From positions 1,508,501 through 1,572,500 of the forward strand of contig CP136571.1 of assembly GCA_035192965.1 (NCBI GenBank): a stretch of 64,000 bases of DNA, in the 5' to 3' direction. The DNA is from Fuscovulum sp. (GTDB lineage Bacteria > Pseudomonadota > Alphaproteobacteria > Rhodobacterales > Rhodobacteraceae). The notes under the pieces were generated by a model. It was given only the letters and a program-made list of their open reading frames with translations. It was not told the DNA's origin and did not search any database. Within the stretch, counting starts at the first letter, position 1; each line of letters opens with the position of its first letter. This document shows, piece after piece, positions 37,126-46,926 of this stretch. A program made the position numbers and the translations under genes.

Positions 37126-37144
37126 GAAAGTTAACGAAAGTTAA
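37126..37144. repeat. Tandem 10-bp repeat GAAAGTTAA
   Basis: GAAAGTTAA occurs at 37126-37134 and again at 37136-37144, one helical turn apart, about 50 bases upstream of the methyltransferase gene. The paired TTAA tetramers have a 6-base gap, one short of the CtrA consensus of 7. It may be a regulator site. Confidence 0.5.
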
Positions 37145-37196
37145 TCATTGGTGCCGCCTTGCCTGATAACGGGGAACGGTTCCGGGGTCTTCAGGG

Positions 37197-38027
37197 GTGG
37201 GCAAGATCGGTATGGAACAGACGCACAGCTTCGCCGCCTATCGCAACAGCCCCTATAGCACCATGAAGCACAGCAGCTATTTCGCTGTTTATGACGCGCT
37301 CTTCAGCCCCTATCGCGGCAAACCCATCACCTTTGTCGAAGTCGGCGTCCTGGGCGGCGGCTCGCTCTTCATGTGGCGCGAATTCTTTGGCCCACAGGCC
37401 CGCATCATCGGGATCGACCTGAACCCCAATGCCCGCAAATGGGAAAAGGACGGGTTCGAAATCTTTATCGGCAGCCAGTCCAGCTTAGAGTTCTGGCAGG
37501 AGTTCCGCCGCGCGGTCGGCCCGGTCGACATCCTGCTTGATGATGGCGGTCATACCTATGCCCAGCAGATTACCACGGTCGAGGCCATGGTCGACACCAT
37601 CCGCGACCACGGCCTTCTGGTCGTCGAAGATACGCATACCTCCTACATGGATGGCTTCGGCCCCCGGCGGTATTCCTTTCTGGAATACACCAAAGGCCTG
37701 ATCGACCGCATCAATCAACGCTCCGGCCTGCTCGACACCACCAGATCGGAAAACCGCATCTGGTCTGTGCAATGCTTTGAATCCCTCGTCGCGCTGCACA
37801 TCAATCGGGCTGAATCGACCCGGCCCTGTGTCGAAACCTTCAACGGCAAGCAAAGCGACGGCGCGGCGGATTTCCGCAACACGGAACGCGGCGACAGCTG
37901 GATCGAACGCCTTCCCGGCGGGCTGCGCAGCGTCATCCGCGCGGTTCCCGGCACCCGGCCCATCCGAACCTGGCTGCGCGACAGCTATGAACTGCGCCGC
38001 TCCCGTATCGACCGATTCTTCCGGTAA
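37197..38027 (+). CDS. Class I SAM-dependent methyltransferase-like protein
   Basis: A 276-residue protein with a Rossmann-like N-terminal half: the SAM-binding motif I is seen in FVEVGVLGGGSLFMWREFFG, then IIGIDLNPNARKW with an acidic residue, and DILLDDGGHTYAQQ. Relatives occur in glycan and natural-product clusters (the CmcI/hydroxylase group) and act on sugars or small molecules. The acceptor is unknown. The start is the GTG at 37197, and an ATG at 37212 is equally possible. It is probably transcribed alone from a region with a tandem repeat. Confidence 0.78.
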   Translation: MGKIGMEQTHSFAAYRNSPYSTMKHSSYFAVYDALFSPYRGKPITFVEVGVLGGGSLFMWREFFGPQARIIGIDLNPNARKWEKDGFEIFIGSQSSLEFWQEFRRAVGPVDILLDDGGHTYAQQITTVEAMVDTIRDHGLLVVEDTHTSYMDGFGPRRYSFLEYTKGLIDRINQRSGLLDTTRSENRIWSVQCFESLVALHINRAESTRPCVETFNGKQSDGAADFRNTERGDSWIERLPGGLRSVIRAVPGTRPIRTWLRDSYELRRSRIDRFFR

Positions 38028-38171
38028 CCCCACCAAACCACCAACCACCACCCGGGCTCTGGCTTGGTGCGCGCCCCCGGCATGCCTATATGCAAGGGCA
38101 GCCGCAGGTCCTGTCAGCGGTTGCCTCGACCGTTCCAGAGGGGTAGACCGCAGCAAAGCCGGAGGCCGCCC

Positions 38172-38864
38172 ATGACCATGCTAGAGACCTTCATCAAGCC
38201 GATGCACAAGGAAGGCATCCGCTTCGTCGCGGCCTTTGCCGCCGTGACGCTGGTGCTGTTCTGGATCTGGGATCCGCTTGGCTGGATCGGTGTAGGCCTC
38301 ACCGTCTGGTGCTACTACTTCTTCCGCGATCCCAAACGCGCCGTGCCGCAGAATGCGGGCCTGATGGTCAGCCCCGCCGATGGCGTGGTCTCGCTCATCG
38401 AACGCGCCGTCCCACCGCCCGAACTGGGCATGGGGCCGGAACCGCTGATGCGCGTCTCGGTCTTCATGTCGGTCTTCAACTGCCACGTGAACCGCGCCCC
38501 CATCGCGGGCCGGATCAGCGAAATCAGCTACCGTCCGGGCAAATTCCTGAACGCCTCGCTCGACAAGGCCTCTGTCGACAATGAACGCAACTCGGTCCGC
38601 ATCGACATGGCCGATGGCCGCTCCATCGCCGTGGTGCAGATCGCAGGCCTCGTCGCCCGCCGCATCCTGTGCTTCGCGGTGAAGGGGCAGGATATCCGCA
38701 CCGGCGAACGCTTCGGCCTGATCCGCTTCGGCTCGCGCCTCGATATCTACCTTCCGGATGGGATCCAGCCGCAGGTGGCCCTTGGCCAGACCTGCGTCGC
38801 CGGGGAAACCGTCATCGCCACCCTCGGCATCGACAGCCCGCAACGCATGGCCCGCATGGAATGA
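38172..38864 (+). CDS. psd: Phosphatidylserine decarboxylase
   Basis: A 230-residue pyruvoyl-dependent enzyme making phosphatidylethanolamine. It is the short, membrane-associated form found in alphaproteobacteria and archaea. One or two hydrophobic segments near the N terminus ([16 protein letters not shown]) anchor it. The self-cleavage site is GS in [11 protein letters not shown], whose Ser becomes the pyruvoyl group. The ATG at 38172 is chosen by homology. The stop overlaps the pssA start as ATGA, linking the two consecutive pathway steps. Confidence 0.93.
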   Translation: MTMLETFIKPMHKEGIRFVAAFAAVTLVLFWIWDPLGWIGVGLTVWCYYFFRDPKRAVPQNAGLMVSPADGVVSLIERAVPPPELGMGPEPLMRVSVFMSVFNCHVNRAPIAGRISEISYRPGKFLNASLDKASVDNERNSVRIDMADGRSIAVVQIAGLVARRILCFAVKGQDIRTGERFGLIRFGSRLDIYLPDGIQPQVALGQTCVAGETVIATLGIDSPQRMARME

Positions 38865-39631
38865 CCCAGCCGCCCGATGATCAGACCCGTCCGCGCCGCA
38901 AGCTGCATATCCTGCAGCTTCTGCCCAACCTCGTGTCGATCCTCGGGCTCTGTTCAGGGCTGACCGCCATACGCTTTGCGGTCGACGGTCAGATCGCCAC
39001 CGCCGTCGCCCTGATCGGAGTTGCTGCCGCCCTGGATGCGCTGGATGGCCGCCTCGCGCGGATGCTGAAATCCGAAAGCGCAATCGGTGCCGAACTCGAC
39101 AGCCTGGGTGACTTCGTCAATTTCGGCGTCACCCCCGCGCTTGTGCTCTATCTCTGGGGCTTGAAAGGCGAGGCCAGCCTCGGCTGGATCGCCGTCCTGA
39201 TCTACGCCATCTGCTGCATGTTGCGGCTGGCCCGCTTCAACGTCGGCAACAAGCATACCGAAGGGGCCGAACCGGCAGAGCGCACCTCTTTCATCGGTGT
39301 GCCATCCCCGGCAGGCGCAATGCTGGTTCTGGCCCCCATCTACCTTGCCTTCTGCTTCCCCGGCGATGTCCGTATCCCGGCCGAGGTGATCTTTTTCTGG
39401 ATGGTCGCCATGGGCGGGCTGATGATCAGCCGCATCCGCACCCCATCACTGAAACGCGTCACCATCTATGCTGAAGATGCGCGCTACATCCTTGTGGGCC
39501 TTGCCGCACTGATCGCCGCCCTGTTCACCTATACTTGGATCACGCTCCTATTCCTGTCCGTGGCCTATCTGGCAGGCATCCTTTTTGTGGCGCGGGGCCA
39601 GTTGCTGGAACTGTTCCGCAAGATCGGGTAG
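38861..39631 (+). CDS. pssA: CDP-diacylglycerol-serine O-phosphatidyltransferase
   Basis: A 256-residue integral membrane enzyme that makes phosphatidylserine from CDP-diacylglycerol and serine. The CDP-alcohol phosphotransferase motif DG-x2-AR-x8-G-x3-D-x3-D is present in [11 protein letters not shown] through [10 protein letters not shown]. Several membrane helices follow. It is coupled by a 4-base overlap to psd, the enzyme that uses its product. Confidence 0.94.
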   Translation: MTQPPDDQTRPRRKLHILQLLPNLVSILGLCSGLTAIRFAVDGQIATAVALIGVAAALDALDGRLARMLKSESAIGAELDSLGDFVNFGVTPALVLYLWGLKGEASLGWIAVLIYAICCMLRLARFNVGNKHTEGAEPAERTSFIGVPSPAGAMLVLAPIYLAFCFPGDVRIPAEVIFFWMVAMGGLMISRIRTPSLKRVTIYAEDARYILVGLAALIAALFTYTWITLLFLSVAYLAGILFVARGQLLELFRKIG

Positions 39632-39702
39632 CGCCAGCCCGGGCTTGCACCGGCCGCCAACCCCGCCTAGCCTGCGCCGTCACCAAACCGGAGGAACCCG
39701 CA

Positions 39703-40686
39703 ATGAAACCCGTGCGCTGGGGTGTGCTTGGCAATGCCAATTTCGCCCGCGAACAGATGGCCCCCGCCATCCACATGGCCGAAAACGCCGAACTCGTCGC
39801 CCTTGGCACGTCAAAGCCCGGTCAGGCCACCGGCTGGGATTTCTGCCCCGGCCTCAAACAGATGACCTATGCCGACCTGCTGGCAGACCCGTCGATTGAC
39901 GCCATCTACATCCCGTTGCCGAACCACATCCATGTGGAATGGACGCTCAAGGTGCTTGAGGCCGGCAAGCACGTCCTGACCGAAAAGCCCATCGCGATGA
40001 AGGCCGAGGAAATCGACACCATCATCGCCGCGCGTGACCGGACCGGCCTGCTGGCAGCCGAGGCGTACATGATCGTCCACCACCCGCAATGGATCCGCGC
40101 CCGCGAACTGGTGCAGGGCGGGGCCATCGGCAAGCTGCGCCATGTCGATGCCTTCTTCAGCTATGACAACCACGAAGAAACCCAGAACATCCGCAACCGC
40201 CCCGAAACCGGCGGCGGTGGCATCCGCGATATCGGCGTCTACACCTACGGCTCTGCCCGTTTCGTGACGGGGGCCGAGGCGACAGATATCTCCTGCCGCA
40301 TGATCCGCGAAAACGGCGTTGATGTCTGGGCCGAACTGGACGCCATCCTCGAAGGCCCGCTTGGTCGCGCGACCTATACCGCGATGACGTCGATGCGCCT
40401 GCAAAACCGCCAAGAGGTCACCTTCCACGGCGACAAGGGCCTGTTGAAAGTGGCCAACGGCCCCTTCAATGCCAACCTCTTCGCCGAGGCGCGGATCGAA
40501 CTGCATCACGGCTCGAACATCACGTCCGAACGCTGGCCCGCTGCCAATCACTACAAGCTTCAGGTGGAAAACTTCGGGAAATCCATCCGCACCGGTGCCG
40601 CCTATCCCTGCCCGCTGGAGTTTACCCGCGGCACGCAGGTGATGATCGACGCGGCCTTCGCCACGGCGCGCGAAATCCACTGGTAA
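39703..40686 (+). CDS. Gfo/Idh/MocA-family oxidoreductase
   Basis: A 327-residue NAD(P)-dependent dehydrogenase. The N-terminal Rossmann domain starts RWGVLGNANFAREQMAP and carries the EKPIAMKAEE motif with the catalytic Lys (LTEKP). The C-terminal domain has the GGGGIRDIGVYTYGSARF segment. The sugar or cyclitol substrate is unknown. A ribosome site GGAGG lies about 8 bases ahead of the ATG. It is the last gene before a convergent oligopeptidase. Confidence 0.92.
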   Translation: MKPVRWGVLGNANFAREQMAPAIHMAENAELVALGTSKPGQATGWDFCPGLKQMTYADLLADPSIDAIYIPLPNHIHVEWTLKVLEAGKHVLTEKPIAMKAEEIDTIIAARDRTGLLAAEAYMIVHHPQWIRARELVQGGAIGKLRHVDAFFSYDNHEETQNIRNRPETGGGGIRDIGVYTYGSARFVTGAEATDISCRMIRENGVDVWAELDAILEGPLGRATYTAMTSMRLQNRQEVTFHGDKGLLKVANGPFNANLFAEARIELHHGSNITSERWPAANHYKLQVENFGKSIRTGAAYPCPLEFTRGTQVMIDAAFATAREIHW

Positions 40687-40692
40687 ACAAAA

Positions 40693-40720
40693 GACCGGGG
40701 GCAATCGCTTGCTCCCGGTC
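40693..40720 (-). terminator. Intrinsic terminator for the pepF transcript
   Basis: A 12-bp stem (40693-40704 with 40709-40720, one G-T pair) with a TCGC loop, followed on the minus strand by TTTTGTTT. It lies just after the pepF stop and ends the minus-strand transcript. The + strand has no T run here. Confidence 0.7.
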
Positions 40721-40744
40721 CCATATCCGCGCGGATCTGCCGGG

Positions 40745-42571
40745 TCAGGCCTCCATCGCCTCCAGCTCGTCGATGAATCCCGCGATCATCGACAGCCCCT
40801 TGTCCCAGAACTTCGGATCACTGGCATCCAGCCCGAACGGAGCCAGCAATTCCTTGTGGTGCTTCGACCCGCCTGCCTTCAGCATCTCGAAATACTTCTC
40901 TTCGAAATCCGGCAAGCCATCGGCATAGGCCGCATAAAGCGCATTCACCAACCCATCGCCAAAGGCATAGGCGTACACATAGAACGGCGAATGCACGAAA
41001 TGCGGGATATACGCCCAAAAGGTTTCATACCCGTCCATGAACTCGAACGCATCGCCAAGCGATTGCGCCTGCACGCTCATCCACAGCGCGTTGATGTCAT
41101 CGGGCGTCAGCTCGCCCTCGCGCCGCGCCGCGTGCAGCTTGCATTCGAAATCGTAAAACGCGATCTGCCGTACGACCGTGTTGATCATGTCCTCGACCTT
41201 GCCCGCCAGCAGAGTCTTGCGCTCGGCCTGCGTCTTGGCGCCGTCCAGCAGCTTGCGGAAGGTCAGCATCTCGCCAAACACGCTCGCCGTTTCGGCCAGC
41301 GTCAGCGGTGTCGATGACAGCAACTCCCCCTGACCGGCGGCCAGCACCTGATGCACGCCATGCCCCAACTCATGCGCAAGCGTCATCACATCGCGCGGCT
41401 TGCCCAGATAGTTCAGCATCACATAGGGATGCACCGCCGTCACCGTCGGATGGGCGAACGCGCCGGGCGCCTTGCCGGGTTTCACACCCGCATCAATCCA
41501 GCCTTTCTCGAAAAACGGCTTGGCCAGATCGGCCATCTTGGGGTCGAACGCGCCATAGGCATCCAGCACCATCGCCGTCGCCGTTTCCCAATCCACCGTT
41601 TTCGGGGCCTCGATCGGCAGAGGCGCGTTGCGATCCCAGATCTGCAACGTCTCCAACCCCATCCATTTCGCCTTCAGCCGGTAATAGCGATGCGACAGCT
41701 TCGGATAGGCTGCTACAACGGCATTGCGCAGCGCCTCCACCACCTCGGGTTCCACGTGGTTGGACAGGTGCCGCCCGGTTTGCGGCGTGGGCATCTTGCG
41801 CCAGCGATCCTCGACCTCCTTCTCCTTGGCCAAGGTGTTGTGCACGCGTGAGAACAGCTTGATATTCTTGTCAAACACCACCGCCAGTGCCCGCGCCGCC
41901 GCCTCACGCTTGGCGCGATCGGTATCGGTCAGCAGGTTCAGCGTGGCCTCAAGGTTCAGCTCTGCTTCCTCACCCGCCACGCTGAACATCAGCCCGGCCA
42001 TCGTCTCATCAAACAGCTTGTTCCAGGCGCTTGCTCCCACGACCGAATTGTCGTGCAGGAACTTTTCCAACTCATCCGACAGTTGATAAGGCCGCATCGC
42101 ACGCATCCGGTCAAACACCGGCTTGTACCGCGCAAGGTCAGCATTCTGCGCCAGCAACCCGGTCAGATGCCCTTCATCCAGACGGTTGAACTCCAGGCTG
42201 AAAAACACCAAGGGCGTGGTGAAGGTGGTGATGCGGTCCTGCGCATCGGCCATGAACTTTGCGCGCTCGCTGTCCATCGTGTTCTGGTAATAGCGCAGCC
42301 CGGCGAAAGACATGATCCGCCCCGCCACCACGTCGATCTGCTCATACTCCCGCACACAGGCCAGCAACCCGCCCGCATCCAGCGCGGCCAACTTGCCCTC
42401 ATACTTGCCTGCAAATTCGGCGCAGGCCTTTTCCAGCCAGCCCATGTCACGCTCGAATTCCGGCGCATCAGGCGCGGCATAGAGATCGGTCAAATCCCAA
42501 TCGGGCAACTTGCCAAGGCCCCCACCGCTGGCATTGGCGTCAAATACGGGGCGGGGCAGGGGAAGCGTCAT
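40745..42571 (-). CDS. pepF: Oligoendopeptidase F (M3 family)
   Basis: A 608-residue zinc metallopeptidase of the M3B family that degrades short peptides in the cytoplasm. The HELGHG zinc motif lies near residues 400-405 in LAHELGHGVHQVL, with downstream Glu in TASVFGEML. Full length and the usual N-terminal helical domain are present. It is monocistronic, ending at a terminator shared with the convergent oxidoreductase gene region. Confidence 0.94.
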   Translation of the reverse strand: MTLPLPRPVFDANASGGGLGKLPDWDLTDLYAAPDAPEFERDMGWLEKACAEFAGKYEGKLAALDAGGLLACVREYEQIDVVAGRIMSFAGLRYYQNTMDSERAKFMADAQDRITTFTTPLVFFSLEFNRLDEGHLTGLLAQNADLARYKPVFDRMRAMRPYQLSDELEKFLHDNSVVGASAWNKLFDETMAGLMFSVAGEEAELNLEATLNLLTDTDRAKREAAARALAVVFDKNIKLFSRVHNTLAKEKEVEDRWRKMPTPQTGRHLSNHVEPEVVEALRNAVVAAYPKLSHRYYRLKAKWMGLETLQIWDRNAPLPIEAPKTVDWETATAMVLDAYGAFDPKMADLAKPFFEKGWIDAGVKPGKAPGAFAHPTVTAVHPYVMLNYLGKPRDVMTLAHELGHGVHQVLAAGQGELLSSTPLTLAETASVFGEMLTFRKLLDGAKTQAERKTLLAGKVEDMINTVVRQIAFYDFECKLHAARREGELTPDDINALWMSVQAQSLGDAFEFMDGYETFWAYIPHFVHSPFYVYAYAFGDGLVNALYAAYADGLPDFEEKYFEMLKAGGSKHHKELLAPFGLDASDPKFWDKGLSMIAGFIDELEAMEA

Positions 42572-42733
42572 CGGGAAACCTCATGCATATGCTTGGCCTC
42601 CATCTAGGGCGGCATGGGGCAAAGGTGCAAGGGAAGCCCCTTCACTTCGGCGCAATCCATCCATCCGTTTACATCTTCTCTGTTCAAATATCCTGCGGGG
42701 GTGCGGGGGTGCAAAACCCCCGCTGCCGACGCC

Positions 42734-44332
42734 TCACCCCCGCGCCGCCCGCAGCAAATCGCGCAAACCCTCCAGCGTGTCGATCTCATCCACCGGCTTG
42801 TCGCGCCGCCAGCGGATCATCCGGGGAAAGCGCAGCGCAATCCCCGATTTGTGGCGCGGGCTTTCCTGTATCCCCTCGAACCCGATCTCGAACACCAGTT
42901 CCGGCGGCACCCGCCGCACCGGGCCAAACCGTTCCAGTGTATTCTTCTGCACCCAACGGGTAATCTCAGCGAATTCCGCATCGGTCAGCCCCGAATAGGC
43001 CTTGGTGAAGGGCACCAGCGCATTGCCATCACGCACCGCAAAGGTGAAATCGGTATACAAGTTCGCTCGCCGCCCATGCCCCGCTTGCGCATAGATCATC
43101 ACGGCATCCACCGTCCACGGGTCCAGCTTCCACTTCCACCAATCGCCGCGCTTGCGCCCCACGTGATATCCCGACGCCGCGCGCTTGATCATCACCCCCT
43201 CGGCCCGCATCTCCCGCGCACCCTGCCGCTCTGCGCCAAGTCCGCCCCAGCTTTCAAATGCAATCTCAGGCGACAGCCGCAACGGCATCCCCTCCGGCAG
43301 CCCGGCCACCACCGCCTCAAGACGCGCACGCCGTTCGGCAAAGGGCCGATCCCGCCAATCCTGCCCCCCATCCTCCAGCAGATCATAGGCCAGCATCAGG
43401 GCAGGGGCCTCAACCAACAGCTTTTTCGGCACCGTCTTGCGCCCGATCCGCTTTTGCAGATCGGCAAAGGGCAGAGGCCGGTCCGTCGCCCGATCCCAGG
43501 CCAGCACCTCGCCGTCGATCACCGTGCCGGGGGGCAGGAAATCGGCCAGCGCAGCGAATTCCGGGAAACGGTCAGTAATCAACTCCTCCCCGCGCGACCA
43601 TAGGGCAAACGCCCCCGTCCGCTGGATCAACTGCCCCCGGATGCCATCCCATTTCCATTCTGCCCGCCAGTCGCCCGGATCACCCAGCCCCTCGGGCCCA
43701 TCTTCCAAAGGTGCCGCCAGCGCAAAAGGATAAGGCCGCGACGCAGGCCCCGATGCATCATCCCGAACCAGCATGTCGAAGCGCGTGGTCTGCGGGGCCC
43801 AATCCCCCATCAAGCGATGCGCCAACACCGCCTCTTCCACCCCCGTCGCGGTGGACAGGGCGCGCGTCATCAATCCCTGGCTCACCCCCATCCGGAACCC
43901 GCCCGTGATCAGCTTGTTGAACAAAAGCCGCTCTGTCGGGCCTAGCCGCGCCCAATAGGCAAGGATCGCCGCCTTTCGCGCCTCACTGCTTTGCCCGGTC
44001 AACAGCATCAACTCGGCGATGATGGCCGACAGCGACGGCGTCTCCACCCCCTCGGCCACGGGCAGGATCAGCGCAATGGTCTCGGCCAGATCGCCCACCA
44101 TCGCATAGCTTTCCTCGAACAGCCAAAGCGGCAACCCCGCCGCCTCCGCCGCCCATTCCCGCAGTTCGGTCGACGTGACACTCCGCTTCGGCCGCCGCCC
44201 CGACAAAAGCGCGATGGTCCAAACCCGGTCATCCTCAGGCGCGGTCTGGAAGTAACGCGTCAATGCGGCAAGTTTTGCCGTGGTTTTGGTCGTGCCATCC
44301 AGCGCGGCGAAAAGCTCTGCAAATTGCCTCAT
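42734..44332 (-). CDS. ATP-dependent DNA ligase (ligase-associated damage-response type)
   Basis: A 532-residue ligase. The N-terminal all-helical domain (about 1-200) precedes the nucleotidyltransferase domain with the active-site lysine near residue 228 in EWKWDGIRGQLI. An IDGEVLAWD motif and the C-terminal OB fold with GVMIKRAASGYHVGR complete it. The architecture fits the 'cisplatin damage response' ATP ligase group that accompanies an exonuclease and an Lhr-like helicase. It overlaps the exonuclease gene by 4 bases (ATGA). No helicase gene is in this window. Confidence 0.9.
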   Translation of the reverse strand: MRQFAELFAALDGTTKTTAKLAALTRYFQTAPEDDRVWTIALLSGRRPKRSVTSTELREWAAEAAGLPLWLFEESYAMVGDLAETIALILPVAEGVETPSLSAIIAELMLLTGQSSEARKAAILAYWARLGPTERLLFNKLITGGFRMGVSQGLMTRALSTATGVEEAVLAHRLMGDWAPQTTRFDMLVRDDASGPASRPYPFALAAPLEDGPEGLGDPGDWRAEWKWDGIRGQLIQRTGAFALWSRGEELITDRFPEFAALADFLPPGTVIDGEVLAWDRATDRPLPFADLQKRIGRKTVPKKLLVEAPALMLAYDLLEDGGQDWRDRPFAERRARLEAVVAGLPEGMPLRLSPEIAFESWGGLGAERQGAREMRAEGVMIKRAASGYHVGRKRGDWWKWKLDPWTVDAVMIYAQAGHGRRANLYTDFTFAVRDGNALVPFTKAYSGLTDAEFAEITRWVQKNTLERFGPVRRVPPELVFEIGFEGIQESPRHKSGIALRFPRMIRWRRDKPVDEIDTLEGLRDLLRAARG

Positions 44333-45345
44333 GCCGCGCCCTCGGCGGGTGGCTCTTCGGCCTCCTCCCCGTATTCGGTGGCCACGATCCCTGCATCATA
44401 GCCCTGTTCGGCCAGCCAGCGCCGGAATGGCGCGGTATAGCCATGGGTCACAAAGACCCGCTCGCACCCCGTCGCACGGATAGCGGCGTTCAGCCCGTCC
44501 CAATCGGCATGGTCCGACACCACGAAACCCGTCCCCAGCGCGCGGCGGCGGCGAATGCCGCGCACCGCCATCCAGCCGCTGGCAAAGGCCTCTTCCGCAG
44601 GCCCGAACCGCCGCGCCCAAGCCGACCCCAGCGCCGAAGGCGGCGCGATGACCAAGGCACCCGGATGCGTCTTGCCATCCACCCCCGCCACCGCTCGCAC
44701 CGTATCGGGCAGCGCATAGCCCTGTGCCCGCAGGATCGCTGTGATCTCTTCCACCGCGCCATGTGTCAGGATCGGGCCAATCGGCGCCACCCCCGCCATC
44801 AACCGCTGCGCCTTGCCAAAACTATAGGCGCCGATGATCGAAGTCTTCCCCGCCGCCGCATTGGCCGCCCACCACTGGCCAATCACATCCATCACCCGCT
44901 CTTGCGGCTGCCAACGAAAGACGGGCAGGCCAAAGGTGCATTCGCTGATGAAGGCATGGCATCGGATGGGGGCAAAGCCCTCGGCCAGCCCGTCGGGCTC
45001 CACCTTGTAATCCCCCGACACGACCCAGACCTCGCCCGCCCGTTCCACGGCGATCTGCGCCGATCCGGGCACATGCCCCGCCGGGTGAAACGAAACCGTC
45101 ACCCCGCCGATCTGAAACCGCTCGCCATAGGCGATCCCCGCCGCTTCGATCTGGCCAAGCCGATGCCGGATCACCGGCAGCGCCTGATGCGTCGCCAGAT
45201 ACTGCCGATGCCCCCATCTGGCATGGTCGGAATGGCCGTGCGTGATCAATGCCCGATCCACCGGCCGCCACGGGTCGATGAAAAAATCACCATCCGGGCA
45301 GTAAATGCCCCTATCGGTGAAGGTCAGAACGGGATTGTGCGCCAT
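44329..45345 (-). CDS. Ligase-associated MBL-fold exonuclease
   Basis: A 338-residue metallo-beta-lactamase nuclease of the beta-CASP type that resembles mRNA 3' processing factors and the ligase-associated exonuclease. The metal site is visible as THGHSDHARWGH at residues ~35-45, GYK in SGDYKVEPDG, and HPAGHVPGSAQI. It probably trims DNA ends before ligation by the overlapping ligase gene. It starts the two-gene operon and is divergent from the Anbu cluster, 155 bases away. Confidence 0.9.
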   Translation of the reverse strand: MAHNPVLTFTDRGIYCPDGDFFIDPWRPVDRALITHGHSDHARWGHRQYLATHQALPVIRHRLGQIEAAGIAYGERFQIGGVTVSFHPAGHVPGSAQIAVERAGEVWVVSGDYKVEPDGLAEGFAPIRCHAFISECTFGLPVFRWQPQERVMDVIGQWWAANAAAGKTSIIGAYSFGKAQRLMAGVAPIGPILTHGAVEEITAILRAQGYALPDTVRAVAGVDGKTHPGALVIAPPSALGSAWARRFGPAEEAFASGWMAVRGIRRRRALGTGFVVSDHADWDGLNAAIRATGCERVFVTHGYTAPFRRWLAEQGYDAGIVATEYGEEAEEPPAEGAA

Positions 45346-45500
45346 GACCCCAAGTTAGCGCCGCGCCAACCCAACGCCAGCCACTGATTTCGCCTGTATT
45401 TTGGGCATATGCCCATGCCTCACCCATTTCAGCCGGATGAAACCCTTCCCCCCCGCAACATCGCCTGATTTACTAAAGCCTGTGGGATGGCGCGGGGGCG

Positions 45501-46919
45501 GTGACGGTGACGCAATACTTCAACGAGATGTATCACGGCGGCAAGGTTCGCGCGCCCTATGCGCGGCTGGAAGACTGGATGAACGCCATGCCGGCCGAAC
45601 TCAGAACCCTAAAACAGGCCGAGGCCGAAGAATTGTTCCGCCGCATCGGCATCACCTTCGCGGTCTATGGCGAAGGCGGCGATCCCGACCGGCTGATCCC
45701 CTTCGACATGTTCCCTCGCGTCTTTACCGGCTCAGAATGGGCCAAGCTGGAAAAGGGCATCAAGCAACGCGCCCGCGCGCTCAATGCCTTCCTCGTCGAT
45801 GTCTATGGACGGGGCGAAATTGTCCGCGCCGGCCGCATCCCCGCCCGGTTGGTCTATCAGAACGAGGCTTACGAAAAGGCGGTCGCCGGGATCAAACCGC
45901 CAAAGGGCGTCTATTCCCATATCGTGGGCATCGACATCGTCCGCACTGGCCCGGAAGATTTCTTCGTGCTGGAAGACAACTGCCGCACGCCATCGGGTGT
46001 CAGCTACATGCTGGAAAACCGCGAAATCATGATGCGGATGTTCCCCGACCTGTTCCGCGGCAACCGCATCGAACCCGTCGACCGCTACCCCGAAATTCTG
46101 CGCCGCACCTTCGCCTCGGTCGCCCCACCCAAATGCACCAAGGAACCGACCATCGTCCTTCTCACACCGGGGCCGTTCAACAGCGCCTATTACGAACACA
46201 GCTTTCTCGCCGATCTGATGGGGATTGAACTGGTGGAAGGCCAAGACCTGTTCGTCGAAGGCGAATTTGTCTGGATGCGCACGACCGAAGGCCCGAAACG
46301 TGTGGATGTGATCTATCGCCGGATCGACGACGCCTTCATTGATCCGCTCTGCTTCCGCCCCGATTCCGCACTGGGCGTGCCGGGGTTGATGGATGTCTAC
46401 CGGTCTGGCGGGGTCAGCATCTGTTCCGCCCCCGGCGCGGGCGTCGCGGATGACAAGGCGGTCTATACCTTCGTCCCTGAAATGGTGCGCTTCTATCTGG
46501 GCGAAGAACCGATCCTGCAAAACGTGCCCACCTGGCAATGCGGCAAGCAGGATGATCTTGGCTATGTCCTCGACAACCTTTGCGAACTGGTCGTTAAGGA
46601 AGTTCACGGCTCCGGCGGCTATGGCATGCTCGTCGGCCCAAAGGCCAGCAAGGCAGAGGTGGAGATGTTCCGCGCCAAGGTGCTTGCCGATCCCGGCAAC
46701 TATATCGCCCAGCCGACGCTGGCGCTGTCCACCACCCCCACCTTCGTGGCCGAAGGGGTGGCTCCGCGTCATGTCGACCTGCGGCCCTATTGTTTGGTGG
46801 GGGAACGCATCGAACTGGTCCCGGGCGCGCTGACCCGCGTCGCACTGACCGAAGGATCGCTGGTGGTGAACTCCTCCCAAGGTGGGGGCGTCAAGGACAC
46901 CTGGGTGCTGGCGGAGTGA
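45501..46919 (+). CDS. Circularly permuted ATP-grasp protein (Anbu cluster)
   Basis: A 472-residue circularly permuted type 2 ATP-grasp enzyme. It has NGRT-like DNCRTPSGVSYMLENRE, a further VKEVHGSGGYGMLVGP loop and a C-terminal VPGALTRVALTEGSLVVNS. Members likely form an amide bond using ATP and are found with alpha-E and transglutaminase genes. The first gene of a four-gene cluster, it begins with GTG at 45501 (a second GTG two codons on is possible). Its product is not known. Confidence 0.9.
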   Translation: MTVTQYFNEMYHGGKVRAPYARLEDWMNAMPAELRTLKQAEAEELFRRIGITFAVYGEGGDPDRLIPFDMFPRVFTGSEWAKLEKGIKQRARALNAFLVDVYGRGEIVRAGRIPARLVYQNEAYEKAVAGIKPPKGVYSHIVGIDIVRTGPEDFFVLEDNCRTPSGVSYMLENREIMMRMFPDLFRGNRIEPVDRYPEILRRTFASVAPPKCTKEPTIVLLTPGPFNSAYYEHSFLADLMGIELVEGQDLFVEGEFVWMRTTEGPKRVDVIYRRIDDAFIDPLCFRPDSALGVPGLMDVYRSGGVSICSAPGAGVADDKAVYTFVPEMVRFYLGEEPILQNVPTWQCGKQDDLGYVLDNLCELVVKEVHGSGGYGMLVGPKASKAEVEMFRAKVLADPGNYIAQPTLALSTTPTFVAEGVAPRHVDLRPYCLVGERIELVPGALTRVALTEGSLVVNSSQGGGVKDTWVLAE

Positions 46920-46926
46920 GAATGAC

